From assembly GCF_007829815.1 (NCBI RefSeq), contig NZ_VIWT01000001.1:4741001-4805000 (forward strand): a stretch of 64,000 bases of DNA, read 5' to 3'. The notes below the pieces were generated by a model, which ran no database searches, was not told where the DNA came from, and saw only the letters and a list, made by a program, of their open reading frames with translations. Below, one piece after another: positions 35,456 to 43,856 of this stretch. Both the position numbers and the translations under genes were made by a program. Positions within the stretch are counted from its first letter, which is position 1. Each line of letters begins with the position of its first letter. The stretch is from Kitasatospora viridis. Its GTDB lineage: Bacteria > Actinomycetota > Actinomycetes > Streptomycetales > Streptomycetaceae.

Positions 35456-35543
35456 CCCGGCCACGACGTCATGTGTGGACCTGATGGACAGTGAGTGACC
35501 AAGCAGTTCCAGGAACAAGCAGAAGCTGGGAGTGGGATACCCG

Positions 35544-35834
35544 ATGGTGATCGTGGGGGCAGTGCTGTACTACGCGCTGACCGTCTTCCTGGTCATTCTG
35601 CTGTTCCGCCTGGTCATGGACTGGGTCTTCCAGTTCGCCCGCTCGTGGCGACCCGGAAGGGCCATGGTGGTGGTCCTGGAGGCCACGTACACTGTCACGG
35701 ATCCGCCACTCAAGCTTCTTCGGCGGTTCATCCCGCCGTTGCGTCTCGGGGGCGTGGCGCTCGACCTGTCCTTCTTCGTACTGATGATCATTGTGTATGC
35801 CCTGATCTCGCTCGTGCAGCGTCTGCCGTGGTGA
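35544..35834 (+). CDS. ylmG: YggT-family membrane protein YlmG
   Basis: 96 residues from ATG 35544; GTG at 35532 is an alternative adding four residues. Two membrane helices (near residues 4-24 and 72-92) frame a conserved amphipathic middle with RLVMDWVFQFARSW and TDPPLKLLRRFIPPLRLGG, the YggT signature. It is found next to sepF and divIVA in Gram-positive dcw clusters, with a proposed role in septum or nucleoid organisation. Confidence 0.9.
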   Translation: MVIVGAVLYYALTVFLVILLFRLVMDWVFQFARSWRPGRAMVVVLEATYTVTDPPLKLLRRFIPPLRLGGVALDLSFFVLMIIVYALISLVQRLPW

Positions 35835-35884
35835 GCGATGCGGCAGGATGCCATCTGTGCCGACGATCACGTTGAGGTGAAGAG

Positions 35885-37240
35885 ATGCCGTTGACCCCCG
35901 AGGACGTTCGGAACAAGCAGTTCACGACCGTCCGCTTGCGCGAAGGCTATGACGAGGACGAGGTCGATGCCTTCCTCGACGAGGTCGAAGCCGAGCTGAC
36001 CCGCTTGCTGCGCGAGAACGAGGACCTGCGGGCCAAGCTCGCCGCCGCGACCCGGGCCGCCGCGCAGAACCAGGCCAACATGCGCAAGGAGCAGCCGCAG
36101 GACGCGCAGCGTCCCGGCGCCCCGGTGCCCGCCGCCATATCCGGCCCGCCGGTCCCCGGCCAGCAGGGTCCGGGCCAGCAGCCGCAGTTGCCCCAGCCGC
36201 CGCAGCAGCAGCAGATGGGCGGCCACCAGCCGCTCGGCCTGCCGTCCGGCGCGCCCCAGCTCCCGGCCGGCCAGGGCATGCCGCCCCAGCAGGGCCAGCT
36301 GCCCGGCCAGGGCGGTCCCGGCCAGATGCAGCCGATGCAGCAGGGCATGCCGCAGCAGGGCATGGGCACCATGGGCGGCCAGCAGCAGCTGGTGCAGCCG
36401 ATGGGCGGTCAGATGATGCCGATGGGCGGCCCGATGCAGGGCGGTCCCGGCCAGATGCAGCCGATGCAGCAGGGCATGCCGCAGCAGGGCATGGGCACCA
36501 TGGGCGGCCAGCAGCAGCTGGCGCCGATGGGCAACCCGCTCGGCGGTCCGCTCGGTGCCCCGATGCAGCAGCAGCAGGGTCCCGGCGGCGACAGCGCCGC
36601 CCGGGTGCTGGCGCTCGCTCAGCAGACCGCCGACCAGGCGATCTCCGAGGCGCGCTCCGAGGCCAACAAGATCGTCGGCGAGGCCCGCAGCCGCGCCGAG
36701 GGCCTGGAGCGGGACGCCCGCGCCAAGGCCGACGCGCTGGAGCGGGACGCCCAGGAGAAGCACCGCGTCGCGATGGGCTCGCTGGAGTCCGCCCGCGCCA
36801 CCCTGGAGCGCAAGGTCGAGGACCTGCGCGCCTTCGAGCGCGAGTACCGCACCCGCCTGAAGTCCTACCTGGAGACCCAGCTGCGCCAGCTGGAGTCGCA
36901 GGCGGACGACTCGCTCGCCCCGCCGCGGATCCCGGCCACCGCCTCGCTGCCGCCGGCGGCCTCCTCGATGGCCTCCACCGGCGCGCCGTCCTTCGGCGGC
37001 CAGTCCTCCTTCGGTGGGAACGCCCCGTCCTTCGGCGGCGGCAACTCGCCGTCCTTCGGCGGCGGTCAGCCCTCGTTCGGCGGTCAGCAGGCTCCGAACG
37101 GCGCCCCGCAGATGGCCCCGGCCGGGATGACCCAGCCGATGGCCTCGGTCCGCCCGCAGCCGCCGCAGCCGATGCAGCCCATGCAGCAGGCCCCGGCCCC
37201 GATGCGCGGCTTCCTGATCGACGAGGACGGCGACAACTGA
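35885..37240 (+). CDS. divIVA: Polar growth protein DivIVA
   Basis: 451 residues. The N-terminal DivIVA domain (MPLTPEDVRNKQFTTVRLRE and following residues) targets curved membrane, and an N-terminal coiled coil extends to about residue 55. A long Gln/Met/Pro/Gly linker (about 60-240) includes an exact internal duplication. A second coiled coil covers about residues 240-345, and a Ser/Phe/Gly tail with repeated PSFGG motifs ends in a conserved RGFLIDEDGDN. DivIVA marks hyphal tips and is essential in streptomycetes. ATG start with GAGGTGAAGAG upstream. Confidence 0.96.
   Translation: MPLTPEDVRNKQFTTVRLREGYDEDEVDAFLDEVEAELTRLLRENEDLRAKLAAATRAAAQNQANMRKEQPQDAQRPGAPVPAAISGPPVPGQQGPGQQPQLPQPPQQQQMGGHQPLGLPSGAPQLPAGQGMPPQQGQLPGQGGPGQMQPMQQGMPQQGMGTMGGQQQLVQPMGGQMMPMGGPMQGGPGQMQPMQQGMPQQGMGTMGGQQQLAPMGNPLGGPLGAPMQQQQGPGGDSAARVLALAQQTADQAISEARSEANKIVGEARSRAEGLERDARAKADALERDAQEKHRVAMGSLESARATLERKVEDLRAFEREYRTRLKSYLETQLRQLESQADDSLAPPRIPATASLPPAASSMASTGAPSFGGQSSFGGNAPSFGGGNSPSFGGGQPSFGGQQAPNGAPQMAPAGMTQPMASVRPQPPQPMQPMQQAPAPMRGFLIDEDGDN
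36308..36521 (+). repeat. Exact 85-bp direct repeat inside divIVA
   Basis: Positions 36308-36392 and 36437-36521 are identical over 85 bp, with a period of 129 bp (43 codons, in frame). The repeat encodes the GGPGQMQPMQQGMPQQGMGT-type linker segment (about residues 142-169 and 185-212). Confidence 0.9.
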
Positions 37241-37255
37241 GGTCCCGTCAGTACC

Positions 37256-37300
37256 AACGAGGGCGCCCCCACCGCGATGCGGTGGGGGCGCCCTCGTTTT
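37256..37300 (+). terminator. Intrinsic terminator after divIVA
   Basis: A perfect 20-bp stem (37256-37275 with 37279-37298) with a 3-nt loop GAT runs into TTTT (37297-37300). It is the best intrinsic terminator in the window and closes the division gene run. Confidence 0.92.
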
Positions 37301-37323
37301 GTGCGGGATTTCCGCCGGCAGCG

Positions 37324-37363
37324 CGAAGGGGCCGCTGCTCCGTACGGAACGGCGGCCCCTTCG
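37324..37363 (-). terminator. Terminator for ileS
   Basis: A 12-bp perfect stem (37324-37335 with 37352-37363) lies just past the ileS stop at 37370. It may also act as a second stop for plus-strand transcription from divIVA. Confidence 0.7.
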
Positions 37364-37369
37364 GGTCCG

Positions 37370-40300
37370 TCAGGCCTTGCGCAGTCGGAAGACCAGGCCG
37401 GTGCCCTCGTCGGTGAAGGCCGGGGACTCCCAGTCGGCCCCGCCGTTCGCGAAGTCGGTGGCCAGCACCTCCTCGGCGACCAGCGCGCCGTGCTCGGCGA
37501 GCGCGGCCACGGTCTCCTCGACCGCCGACTCCCAGCGCAGCGCGATCCGGTCGGACACGTCCAGGCCGGAGTTCTTCCGGGCCTCCTGGATCTGCCGGAT
37601 CGCGTCACGGGCGATGCCGAGCCGCTTGAGCTCCGGGGTGATCGCCAGGTCCAGGGCGACGGTGGCGCCGGACTCGTTGGCGACGGCCCAGCCCTCGCGC
37701 GGGGTCTCGGTGATGACCACCTCGTCGGGCGAGAGGCTGATCGCCTCGCCGTCCAGCTCGACCGAGGTCGAGCCGGTGGCCCGCAGCTCGGCGGCCAGCC
37801 GGGCGGCGTCCGCGGCGGCGACCGCCTTGGCCACCTCCTGGACCCCCTTGCCGAACCGCTTGCCGAGCGCCCGGAAGTTCGCCTTCGCGGTGGTGTCCAC
37901 CAGCGAACCGCCGACCGCGGCCAGCGACTCCAGCGCGGCCACGTTCAGCTCCTCGGCGATCTGCGCGCGCAGGTCGGCGGGCAGCTCCTCCCAGCCCTGG
38001 GCCGCGATCAGCGCCCGGGAGAGCGGCTGACGGGTCTTCACCCCGGACTCGGCGCGGGTCGCCCGGCCGAGCTCGACCAGCCGGCGGACCAGCGCCATGT
38101 GCCGGGACAGGTCGGTGTCGATCAGCGACTCGTCCGCCTCCGGCCAGGAGGACAGGTGCACCGAGGCCGGGGCCTGCGGGTCCACCGGAACCACCAGGTC
38201 CTGCCAGACCCGCTCGGTGATGAACGGGGTGAGCGGGGCCATCAGCCGGGTGACCGTCTCCAGCGCCTCGTGCAGGGTGGCCAGCGCGGCGGCGTCGCCC
38301 TGCCAGAACCGGCGGCGGCCGCGCCGCACGTACCAGTTGGACAGGTCGTCGACGAACCCGGAGAGCAGCTTGCCGGCCCGCTGGGTGTCGTAGTCGGCCA
38401 GCGCCGCGTCGGTGCCCTTGACCAGCTGGTTCAGCTCGGAGAGCACCCAGCGGTCGAGCAGCGGGCGGTCGGCCGGCGCCGGGTCCGAGGCGCTCGGCGC
38501 CCAGCCGGCGGTGCGCGCGTACAGCGCCTGGAAGGCGACGGTGTTCCAGAAGGTCAGCAGCGTCTTGCGGACCACCTCCTGGATGGTGCCGTGGCCGACC
38601 CGGCGGGCCGACCAGGGCGAACCGCCGGCCGCCATGAACCAGCGCACCGCGTCGGCGCCGTGCTGGTCCATCAGCGGGATCGGCTCCAGGGTGTTGCCCA
38701 GGTGCTTGGACATCTTCCGGCCGTCCTCGGCGAGGATGTGGCCCAGGCAGACCACGTTCTCGTAGGAGGACTTGTCGAAGACCAGGGTGCCGATCGCCAT
38801 CAGCGTGTAGAACCAGCCGCGGGTCTGGTCGATCGCCTCGGAGATGAACTGGGCCGGATAGCGGCTCTCGAACAGCTCCTTGTTCTGGTACGGGTAGCCG
38901 TACTGGGCGAACGGCATCGAGCCCGAGTCGTACCAGGCGTCGATCACCTCGGGCACCCGGACGGCGCGGCCGGCGCACTGCGGGCAGTCGAAGGTGACGT
39001 CGTCGATGAACGGGCGGTGCGGGTCCAGCCCGCTCTGGTCGGTGCCGGTGAGCTCGGACAGCTCGGCCAGCGAGCCGACGCAGGTGAGGTGGCCCTCCTC
39101 GCAGCGCCAGATCGGCAGCGGGGTGCCCCAGTAGCGGTTGCGGGAGAGCGCCCAGTCGATGTTGTTGTTCAGCCAGTCGCCGAAGCGGCCGTGCTTGACC
39201 GTCTCCGGGTACCAGTTGGTGGCCTCGTTCTCCCGGATCATCGCGTCCTTGACCGCGGTGGTCCGGATGTACCAGGACGGCTGCGCGTAGTAGAGCAGCG
39301 CGGTGTGGCAGCGCCAGCAGTGCGGGTAGCTGTGCTCGTACGGGAGGTGGCGGAACAGCAGGCCGCGGGCCGACAGGTCGGCGACCAGCGCCTCGTCGGC
39401 CTTCTTGAAGAAGACCCCGCCGACCAGCGGGACCTCGGGGGAGAAGGTGCCGTCGCTCTCCACCGGGTTCACCACCGGCAGGCCGTACTTGCGGCAGGTC
39501 GCCAGGTCGTCGGCGCCGAAGGCGGGGGCCTGGTGGACGATGCCGGTGCCGTCCTCGGTGGTCACGTAGTCGGCGTTGAGGACGAAGTGCGCGTCCTCGA
39601 TGGCGACCAGGTCGAACGGGCGGCGGTAGGCCCAGCGCTCCATCTCGGCGCCGGTGAAGCGCTCGCCGGTCGGCTCCCAGCCCTCGCCCAGCGCCTTCGC
39701 CAGCAGCGGCTCGGCCACCACCAGCTGCTCGGTGCCGTCGGTGGCCACCACGTAGGTGACCTCCGGGTGCACCGCGGCGGCGGTGTTGGAGACCAGCGTC
39801 CACGGGGTGGTGGTCCACACCAGCAGCGCGGCGCGGTCGGCCAGCGGGCCGCTGGTGAGCGGGAACCGCACGAAGACCGAGGGGTCCACCACGGTCTCGT
39901 AGCCCTGGGCCAGCTCGTGGTCGGACAGGCCGGTGCCGCAGCGCGGGCACCAGGGGGCGACCCGGTGGTCCTGGACCAGCAGGCCCTTGTCGAAGATCTG
40001 CTTGAGCGACCACCAGACCGACTGGATGTAGGACGGGTCCATGGTCCGGTAGGCCTGGTCGAGGTCGACCCAGTAGCCCATCCGCTGGGTGAGCTTGGTG
40101 AACTCGTCGGTGTGCCGGGTCACCGACTCGCGGCACTTGGCGTTGAACTCGGCGATGCCGTACTTCTCGATCTCCGGCTTGCCGGAGAAGCCCAGCTCCT
40201 TCTCCACCGCGAGCTCCACCGGCAGGCCGTGGCAGTCCCAGCCGGCCTTGCGGGCCACGTGGTAGCCCTTCATCGTGCGGTAGCGCGGGAAGACGTCCTT

Positions 40301-40498
40301 GAAGACCCGGGCCTCGATGTGGTGCGCGCCGGGCATGCCGTTGGCGGTCGGCGGGCCCTCGTAGAAGACCCACTCGGGACGGCCGGCGGACTGCTCCAGG
40401 CTGCGCTGGAAGACGTCCTGCTCGCGCCAGAAGCTGAGGATGCCGTGCTCCAGGGCGGGCAGGTCTACCTGGGCGGGGACGGGGTTGTACGTGCTCAC
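37370..40498 (-). CDS. ileS: Isoleucyl-tRNA synthetase, type 2, with GXHH motif
   Basis: 1042 residues, the size of eukaryote-like (type 2) IleRS. It charges tRNA-Ile and edits mischarged valine. The first signature, HXGH in most class I enzymes, reads G57-A-H59-H60 here (TANGMPGAHHIEARVFKD), that is GXHH. The second signature is KMSKH near residue 595. Editing-domain and zinc-binding features (CWRCHTAL, CPQC, CPRCGTGLSDHE) are present. GXHH has been linked to very high mupirocin resistance in type 2 IleRS. The GTG start has GGAGG 5 nt upstream, inside the T-box leader. Convergent with divIVA. Confidence 0.95.
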   Translation of the reverse strand: MSTYNPVPAQVDLPALEHGILSFWREQDVFQRSLEQSAGRPEWVFYEGPPTANGMPGAHHIEARVFKDVFPRYRTMKGYHVARKAGWDCHGLPVELAVEKELGFSGKPEIEKYGIAEFNAKCRESVTRHTDEFTKLTQRMGYWVDLDQAYRTMDPSYIQSVWWSLKQIFDKGLLVQDHRVAPWCPRCGTGLSDHELAQGYETVVDPSVFVRFPLTSGPLADRAALLVWTTTPWTLVSNTAAAVHPEVTYVVATDGTEQLVVAEPLLAKALGEGWEPTGERFTGAEMERWAYRRPFDLVAIEDAHFVLNADYVTTEDGTGIVHQAPAFGADDLATCRKYGLPVVNPVESDGTFSPEVPLVGGVFFKKADEALVADLSARGLLFRHLPYEHSYPHCWRCHTALLYYAQPSWYIRTTAVKDAMIRENEATNWYPETVKHGRFGDWLNNNIDWALSRNRYWGTPLPIWRCEEGHLTCVGSLAELSELTGTDQSGLDPHRPFIDDVTFDCPQCAGRAVRVPEVIDAWYDSGSMPFAQYGYPYQNKELFESRYPAQFISEAIDQTRGWFYTLMAIGTLVFDKSSYENVVCLGHILAEDGRKMSKHLGNTLEPIPLMDQHGADAVRWFMAAGGSPWSARRVGHGTIQEVVRKTLLTFWNTVAFQALYARTAGWAPSASDPAPADRPLLDRWVLSELNQLVKGTDAALADYDTQRAGKLLSGFVDDLSNWYVRRGRRRFWQGDAAALATLHEALETVTRLMAPLTPFITERVWQDLVVPVDPQAPASVHLSSWPEADESLIDTDLSRHMALVRRLVELGRATRAESGVKTRQPLSRALIAAQGWEELPADLRAQIAEELNVAALESLAAVGGSLVDTTAKANFRALGKRFGKGVQEVAKAVAAADAARLAAELRATGSTSVELDGEAISLSPDEVVITETPREGWAVANESGATVALDLAITPELKRLGIARDAIRQIQEARKNSGLDVSDRIALRWESAVEETVAALAEHGALVAEEVLATDFANGGADWESPAFTDEGTGLVFRLRKA

Positions 40499-40509
40499 TT
40501 CGCCTCCGG

Positions 40510-40770
40510 CGGATGCGTGTGACGGGCATTCCGACCGGAGGGACGAGGCGTCTGGCGCCCCGCGGTACCACCCTCCTTGACCGCCGCGAACTGCCGACGG
40601 CCCACTCCTTGGGCTTGCTGCCGGGTCTACTGGGTCGAATCTTCTTTCGGCCGTTCTTCCGGCGGCTCCGGGGTGATCTTCCCGCCGCGCACACCCCCGG
40701 GCTCACACCGTCCCCGGGTCGCTCATGGCTGCGTACGTCGGTACTCGTCCCATCTGCGCCTTGCCGGCCC
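40510..40770 (-). ncRNA. T-box leader controlling ileS
   Basis: Read on the minus strand, GGGTGGTACCGCGG (40560-40573) is the conserved T-box sequence that pairs with the uncharged tRNA acceptor end. About 100 nt further upstream a stem with arms CGGCGG/CCGCCG shows ATC at 40675-40677 in its internal loop, a suitable isoleucine specifier codon. The ileS ribosome binding site GGAGG lies at the 3' end and can pair with nearby pyrimidine-rich sequence. That points to translational control, as known for actinomycete ileS T-boxes. No U-tract terminator is seen. The exact 5' end was not determined. Confidence 0.85.
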
Positions 40771-40943
40771 AGTCTATAGGGCCGGTACAACCGGTTTCGG
40801 CCAACCGGGCCACGGCGTCGCCGGGCCGGGCCTGAGCAGGGCGGTTAACCAGTGACGATGTGGGCACAACCTTCTCGCTGCCCGGGGACCGCGATGTCCA
40901 CGGCTGCCCGAGTGGGTTCGCTGTGTGGCATCGGTATGTCCCG
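40771..40943. promoter_or_regulatory. Divergent region between ileS leader and traR-like gene
   Basis: No gene is present. On the minus strand TATAGACT (about 40774-40781) is a possible -10 for the ileS leader, but no -35 is at the right distance. The plus-strand promoter lies just beyond, at 40944-40972. Confidence 0.35.
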
Positions 40944-40972
40944 TTGTGACCGGATTCGATCAGGATTATCGT
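40944..40972 (+). promoter_or_regulatory. Putative promoter of the TraR/DksA-like gene
   Basis: TTGTGA (40944-40949) and TATCGT (40967-40972) with a 17-bp spacer are a good match to the vegetative promoter pattern. The leader to the ATG at 41033 would be about 55 nt. Confidence 0.5.
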
Positions 40973-41032
40973 TCCGGCACCGGAGGCCGACGGGAACCGT
41001 CGGCCGGAGTCATTCGTAGATGGGGTCGAGCC

Positions 41033-41635
41033 ATGGCTGAGAAGGCAACGGGCGCGGGTACCGCCACGAGGCGGATCCGGAAGGCCGTGGCAGGCGACCA
41101 AGGGGAGGGTTCCGTGACCACGACGACGACACGGCGGAAGACCAGTACCACCACCGGGCGTTCCGCGGCCACCAGCCGTAACCACACGCCGGCGGGCAGT
41201 GGCGCCCGGGCCGGGGGCGGCGGCGCCGAGTCCGTCGACCCGGCCGAGCTGCCGGTCCGTCAGGGGGAGGACGCGTGGACCGCGGCCGAGGTCGCCGAGG
41301 TGCACGCCGAGCTGGCGGCGGACGTGCAGCGGCTGCGCGACGAGATCGAGGCGGCCGAGGCCGCGCTCACCGGCCTGATGCGCGACTCGAACGACGGCGC
41401 GGGTGACGACCAGGTGGACGCCGGCACCAAGAACATCAGCCGGGAGAGCGAGCTCCAGCTGGCCAACAACGCCCGCGACATGCTCGACCAGAGCGAGCGC
41501 GCGCTGGCCCGGCTGGAGGGGGTCGGGTTCGGCGTCTGCGAGTCCTGCGGACAGGCGGTCGGCAAGGCCCGGCTGCAGGCCTTCCCGCGCGCGACGCTCT
41601 GCATCTCGTGCAAGGCCAAGCAGGAACGCCGCTGA
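41033..41635 (+). CDS. TraR/DksA-family zinc finger protein
   Basis: 200 residues. The N-terminal 80 residues are basic and rich in Thr, Arg, Ser and Gly, probably disordered. The C-terminal part has a coiled-coil hairpin (EVAEVHAELAADVQRLRDEI) and a C4 zinc finger, CESCG...CISCKAKQ, with the FGVCESCGQ and RLQAFPRATLC context of the TraR/DksA family. Members modulate RNA polymerase through its secondary channel. Whether this acidic-tip-lacking actinomycete type does so is not known. Conserved position between ileS and lspA. Confidence 0.88.
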   Translation: MAEKATGAGTATRRIRKAVAGDQGEGSVTTTTTRRKTSTTTGRSAATSRNHTPAGSGARAGGGGAESVDPAELPVRQGEDAWTAAEVAEVHAELAADVQRLRDEIEAAEAALTGLMRDSNDGAGDDQVDAGTKNISRESELQLANNARDMLDQSERALARLEGVGFGVCESCGQAVGKARLQAFPRATLCISCKAKQERR

Positions 41636-41853
41636 CCCCTTCTGCTGGCTTCCGGCCGGGATCCGCAGGGGCCGTCGGGGGCGGGGTCGGGCAGGGCCGC
41701 CGGGTGCGTGCCGTACGCTCGACCTCGTAACGTCGGCCCCTTTTCTCGGCAGCGGAGCGGATCATCACTACCCCAGGTTCTCCCCAGACCCAGGACGAGG
41801 AGTCCGGGCCCTCCGGCGCCGATCCGGCCGCGCCGACCGGTGCCAAGGCGGCG

Positions 41854-42390
41854 GTGCGCCGCCGCCGCCTCACCGTGCTCTTCTCGGTCGCCCTGCTGGT
41901 CTTCCTGATCGACCTGAGCAGCAAGCTGCTGGTGGTCGCCAAGCTGGAGGGCCGCTCGCCGATCCGGATCATCGGTGACGTGGTCACCCTGCAGGTGATC
42001 CGCAACTCCGGGGCCGCCTTCGGCATGGGGCAGACCATGACCATCGTGTTCACGGTGATCGCCGCCGCCGTGGTCGTGGTGATCTGGCGGATCTCCCGCC
42101 GGCTCTACAGCCTGCCCTGGGCGATCGCGCTCGGCCTGCTGCTCGGCGGCGCGGTCGGCAACCTGACGGACCGGATCTTCCGCTCCCCGTCCGTCTTCCG
42201 CGGCCACGTGGTCGACTTCATCTCGGTGCAGCACTTCGCGGTCTTCAACCTGGCCGACTCGGCGATCGTCTGCGGCGGCATCCTGGTGGTGCTGCTCTCC
42301 TTCCGCGGCAGCAACCCGGACGGCACCACGCACCGCACCGCGGCGGAGGAGCCCACCGAGGACCCCACCGAGGCCTCCGAGGACGAATAG
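41854..42390 (+). CDS. lspA: Lipoprotein signal peptidase LspA
   Basis: 178 residues from GTG 41854 (AAGG 5 nt upstream). It is an aspartyl protease with four membrane helices that cleaves prolipoprotein signal peptides. Catalytic aspartates are D106 (GNLTDRIF) and D135 (FNLADSAI), and NSGAAFG is the third conserved motif. The C terminus is acidic (Thr/Glu-rich). The frame stays open for about 40 codons upstream and encodes AAERIITTP, resembling the N terminus of S. coelicolor LspA, but no ATG, GTG, TTG or CTG occurs there. Translation may begin at GTG 41854 or at a non-standard ATC codon. Confidence 0.92.
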   Translation: MRRRRLTVLFSVALLVFLIDLSSKLLVVAKLEGRSPIRIIGDVVTLQVIRNSGAAFGMGQTMTIVFTVIAAAVVVVIWRISRRLYSLPWAIALGLLLGGAVGNLTDRIFRSPSVFRGHVVDFISVQHFAVFNLADSAIVCGGILVVLLSFRGSNPDGTTHRTAAEEPTEDPTEASEDE

Positions 42391-42422
42391 GACCTGCGGT
42401 TCCTTACGGCATACTCGTACGG

Positions 42423-43361
42423 GTGAGTACCGCAGCGCAGATCCGCACCCTTCCCGTTCCGGACGGCCTGGAGGGCGAGCGTCTCGACGCCGCCCTGGCC
42501 CGGATGTTCGGCTTCTCGCGGACCAAGGCCGCCGAACTGGCCGCCGACGGGAAGGTCCGGATCGACGGCTCCCCGGCCGGCAAGTCCGACCGGGTGATGG
42601 CCGGTTCCTGGCTGGAGGTCGAGATCCCGGCCCCCGCCGCCCCCGTGCAGGTGGTGCCGCAGCACGTCGACGGCATGCGGATCGTGCACGACGACCAGGA
42701 CATCGTCCTGGTCGACAAGCCGGTCGGGGTCGCCGCCCACCCCAGCCCCGGCTGGACCGGCCCGACCGTGATCGGCCACCTGGCCGCCGCCGGCTACCGG
42801 ATCTCCACCTCCGGCGCGGCCGAGCGCCAGGGCATCGTGCACCGCCTCGACGTCGGCACCTCCGGCCTGATGGTGGTGGCCAAGAGCGAGCGCGCCTACA
42901 CCGACCTGAAGCGGCAGTTCCACGACCGGATCACCGACAAGCGCTACCACACCCTGGTGCAGGGCCACCCCGACCCGCTCAGCGGCACGGTGGACGCCCC
43001 GATCGGCCGGCACCCCAGCTCCGACTGGAAGTGGGCGGTCACCCGGGACGGCAAGCCCTCGGTCACCCACTACGACCTGATCGAGGCCTACCGGGCCGCC
43101 TCGCTGCTCGCGGTGAAGCTGGAGACCGGCCGCACCCACCAGATCCGGGTGCACATGTCCGCGCTGCGCCACCCCTGCGTCGGCGACCTGACCTACGGCG
43201 CCGACCCGGTGCTGGCCAAGCGGCTGGGCCTGACCCGGCAGTGGCTGCACGCGGTCTCGCTGGGCTTCGAGCACCCGGCGGACGGCGAGTGGGTGGAGTT
43301 CTCCAGCCCGTACTCCGAGGACCTGCAGAAGGCCCTCGACGTGATCTCCGCGGAGAGCTGA
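42423..43361 (+). CDS. RluA-family 23S rRNA pseudouridine synthase (RluD-like)
   Basis: 312 residues. The N-terminal S4 RNA-binding domain (ERLDAALARMFGFSRTKAAELAADGKVRIDG) is followed by the catalytic pseudouridine synthase domain with the catalytic Asp in HRLDVGTSGLMVVAK. The gene follows lspA, an order shared with many bacteria, and RluD modifies helix 69 of 23S rRNA in E. coli. Target identity here is by analogy. GTG start; CATACT 7 nt earlier looks like a -10 box. TGA overlaps the next ATG by one base (TGATG). Confidence 0.92.
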   Translation: MSTAAQIRTLPVPDGLEGERLDAALARMFGFSRTKAAELAADGKVRIDGSPAGKSDRVMAGSWLEVEIPAPAAPVQVVPQHVDGMRIVHDDQDIVLVDKPVGVAAHPSPGWTGPTVIGHLAAAGYRISTSGAAERQGIVHRLDVGTSGLMVVAKSERAYTDLKRQFHDRITDKRYHTLVQGHPDPLSGTVDAPIGRHPSSDWKWAVTRDGKPSVTHYDLIEAYRAASLLAVKLETGRTHQIRVHMSALRHPCVGDLTYGADPVLAKRLGLTRQWLHAVSLGFEHPADGEWVEFSSPYSEDLQKALDVISAES

Positions 43362-43819
43362 TGACCGCCGAGATCCAGGTGGTGCGCGACGAGCGGGCGC
43401 TGGACGCCGCCTTCGAGGTGCGCCGGGAGGTCTTCGTGGTGGAGCAGGAGATCCCGGTCGAGCTGGAGTACGACGAGCTGGACGCCACCTCCACCCACCT
43501 GCTGGCCCGGGCCGCCGACGGCACCCCGCTGGGCACCGCCCGGCTGATCAGCGGCGAGCAGGCGCTGGCGAAGACCGGGATCGCCGGCCGGGTGCTGCTC
43601 GGCCGGCTCGCTGTGCTGAAGGCGGCGCGGGGAACCGGACTGGGGGCCGCGCTCGTCGACGCAGTCGAGCAGGCCGGCCGCGAGCTCGGCGCCGAGGAGT
43701 GCGAACTGCACGCCCAGGTCCGGGCGATGGGCTTCTACGAGAAGCTCGGCTACATTGCCGAGGGCCCGGAGTTCGATGACGCCGGGATCCCGCATCGCAG
43801 CATGGTCAAGGCGCTCTGA
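43361..43819 (+). CDS. GNAT-family N-acetyltransferase
   Basis: 152 residues of the ElaA/YjcF-like GNAT type. FEVRREVFVVEQEIPVELEYDELD is the typical N terminus, and LLGRLAVLKAARGTGLGAALV carries the acetyl-CoA pyrophosphate loop (R/Q-x-x-G-x-G). The C terminus VRAMGFYEKLGYIAEGPEFDDAGIPHRSM is family-typical. The substrate is unknown. It is translationally coupled to the rluD-like gene. Confidence 0.9.
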   Translation: MTAEIQVVRDERALDAAFEVRREVFVVEQEIPVELEYDELDATSTHLLARAADGTPLGTARLISGEQALAKTGIAGRVLLGRLAVLKAARGTGLGAALVDAVEQAGRELGAEECELHAQVRAMGFYEKLGYIAEGPEFDDAGIPHRSMVKAL

Positions 43820-43856
43820 GCCTGGACGCAGCTCCACAGCACAATGAGGGGGACCC

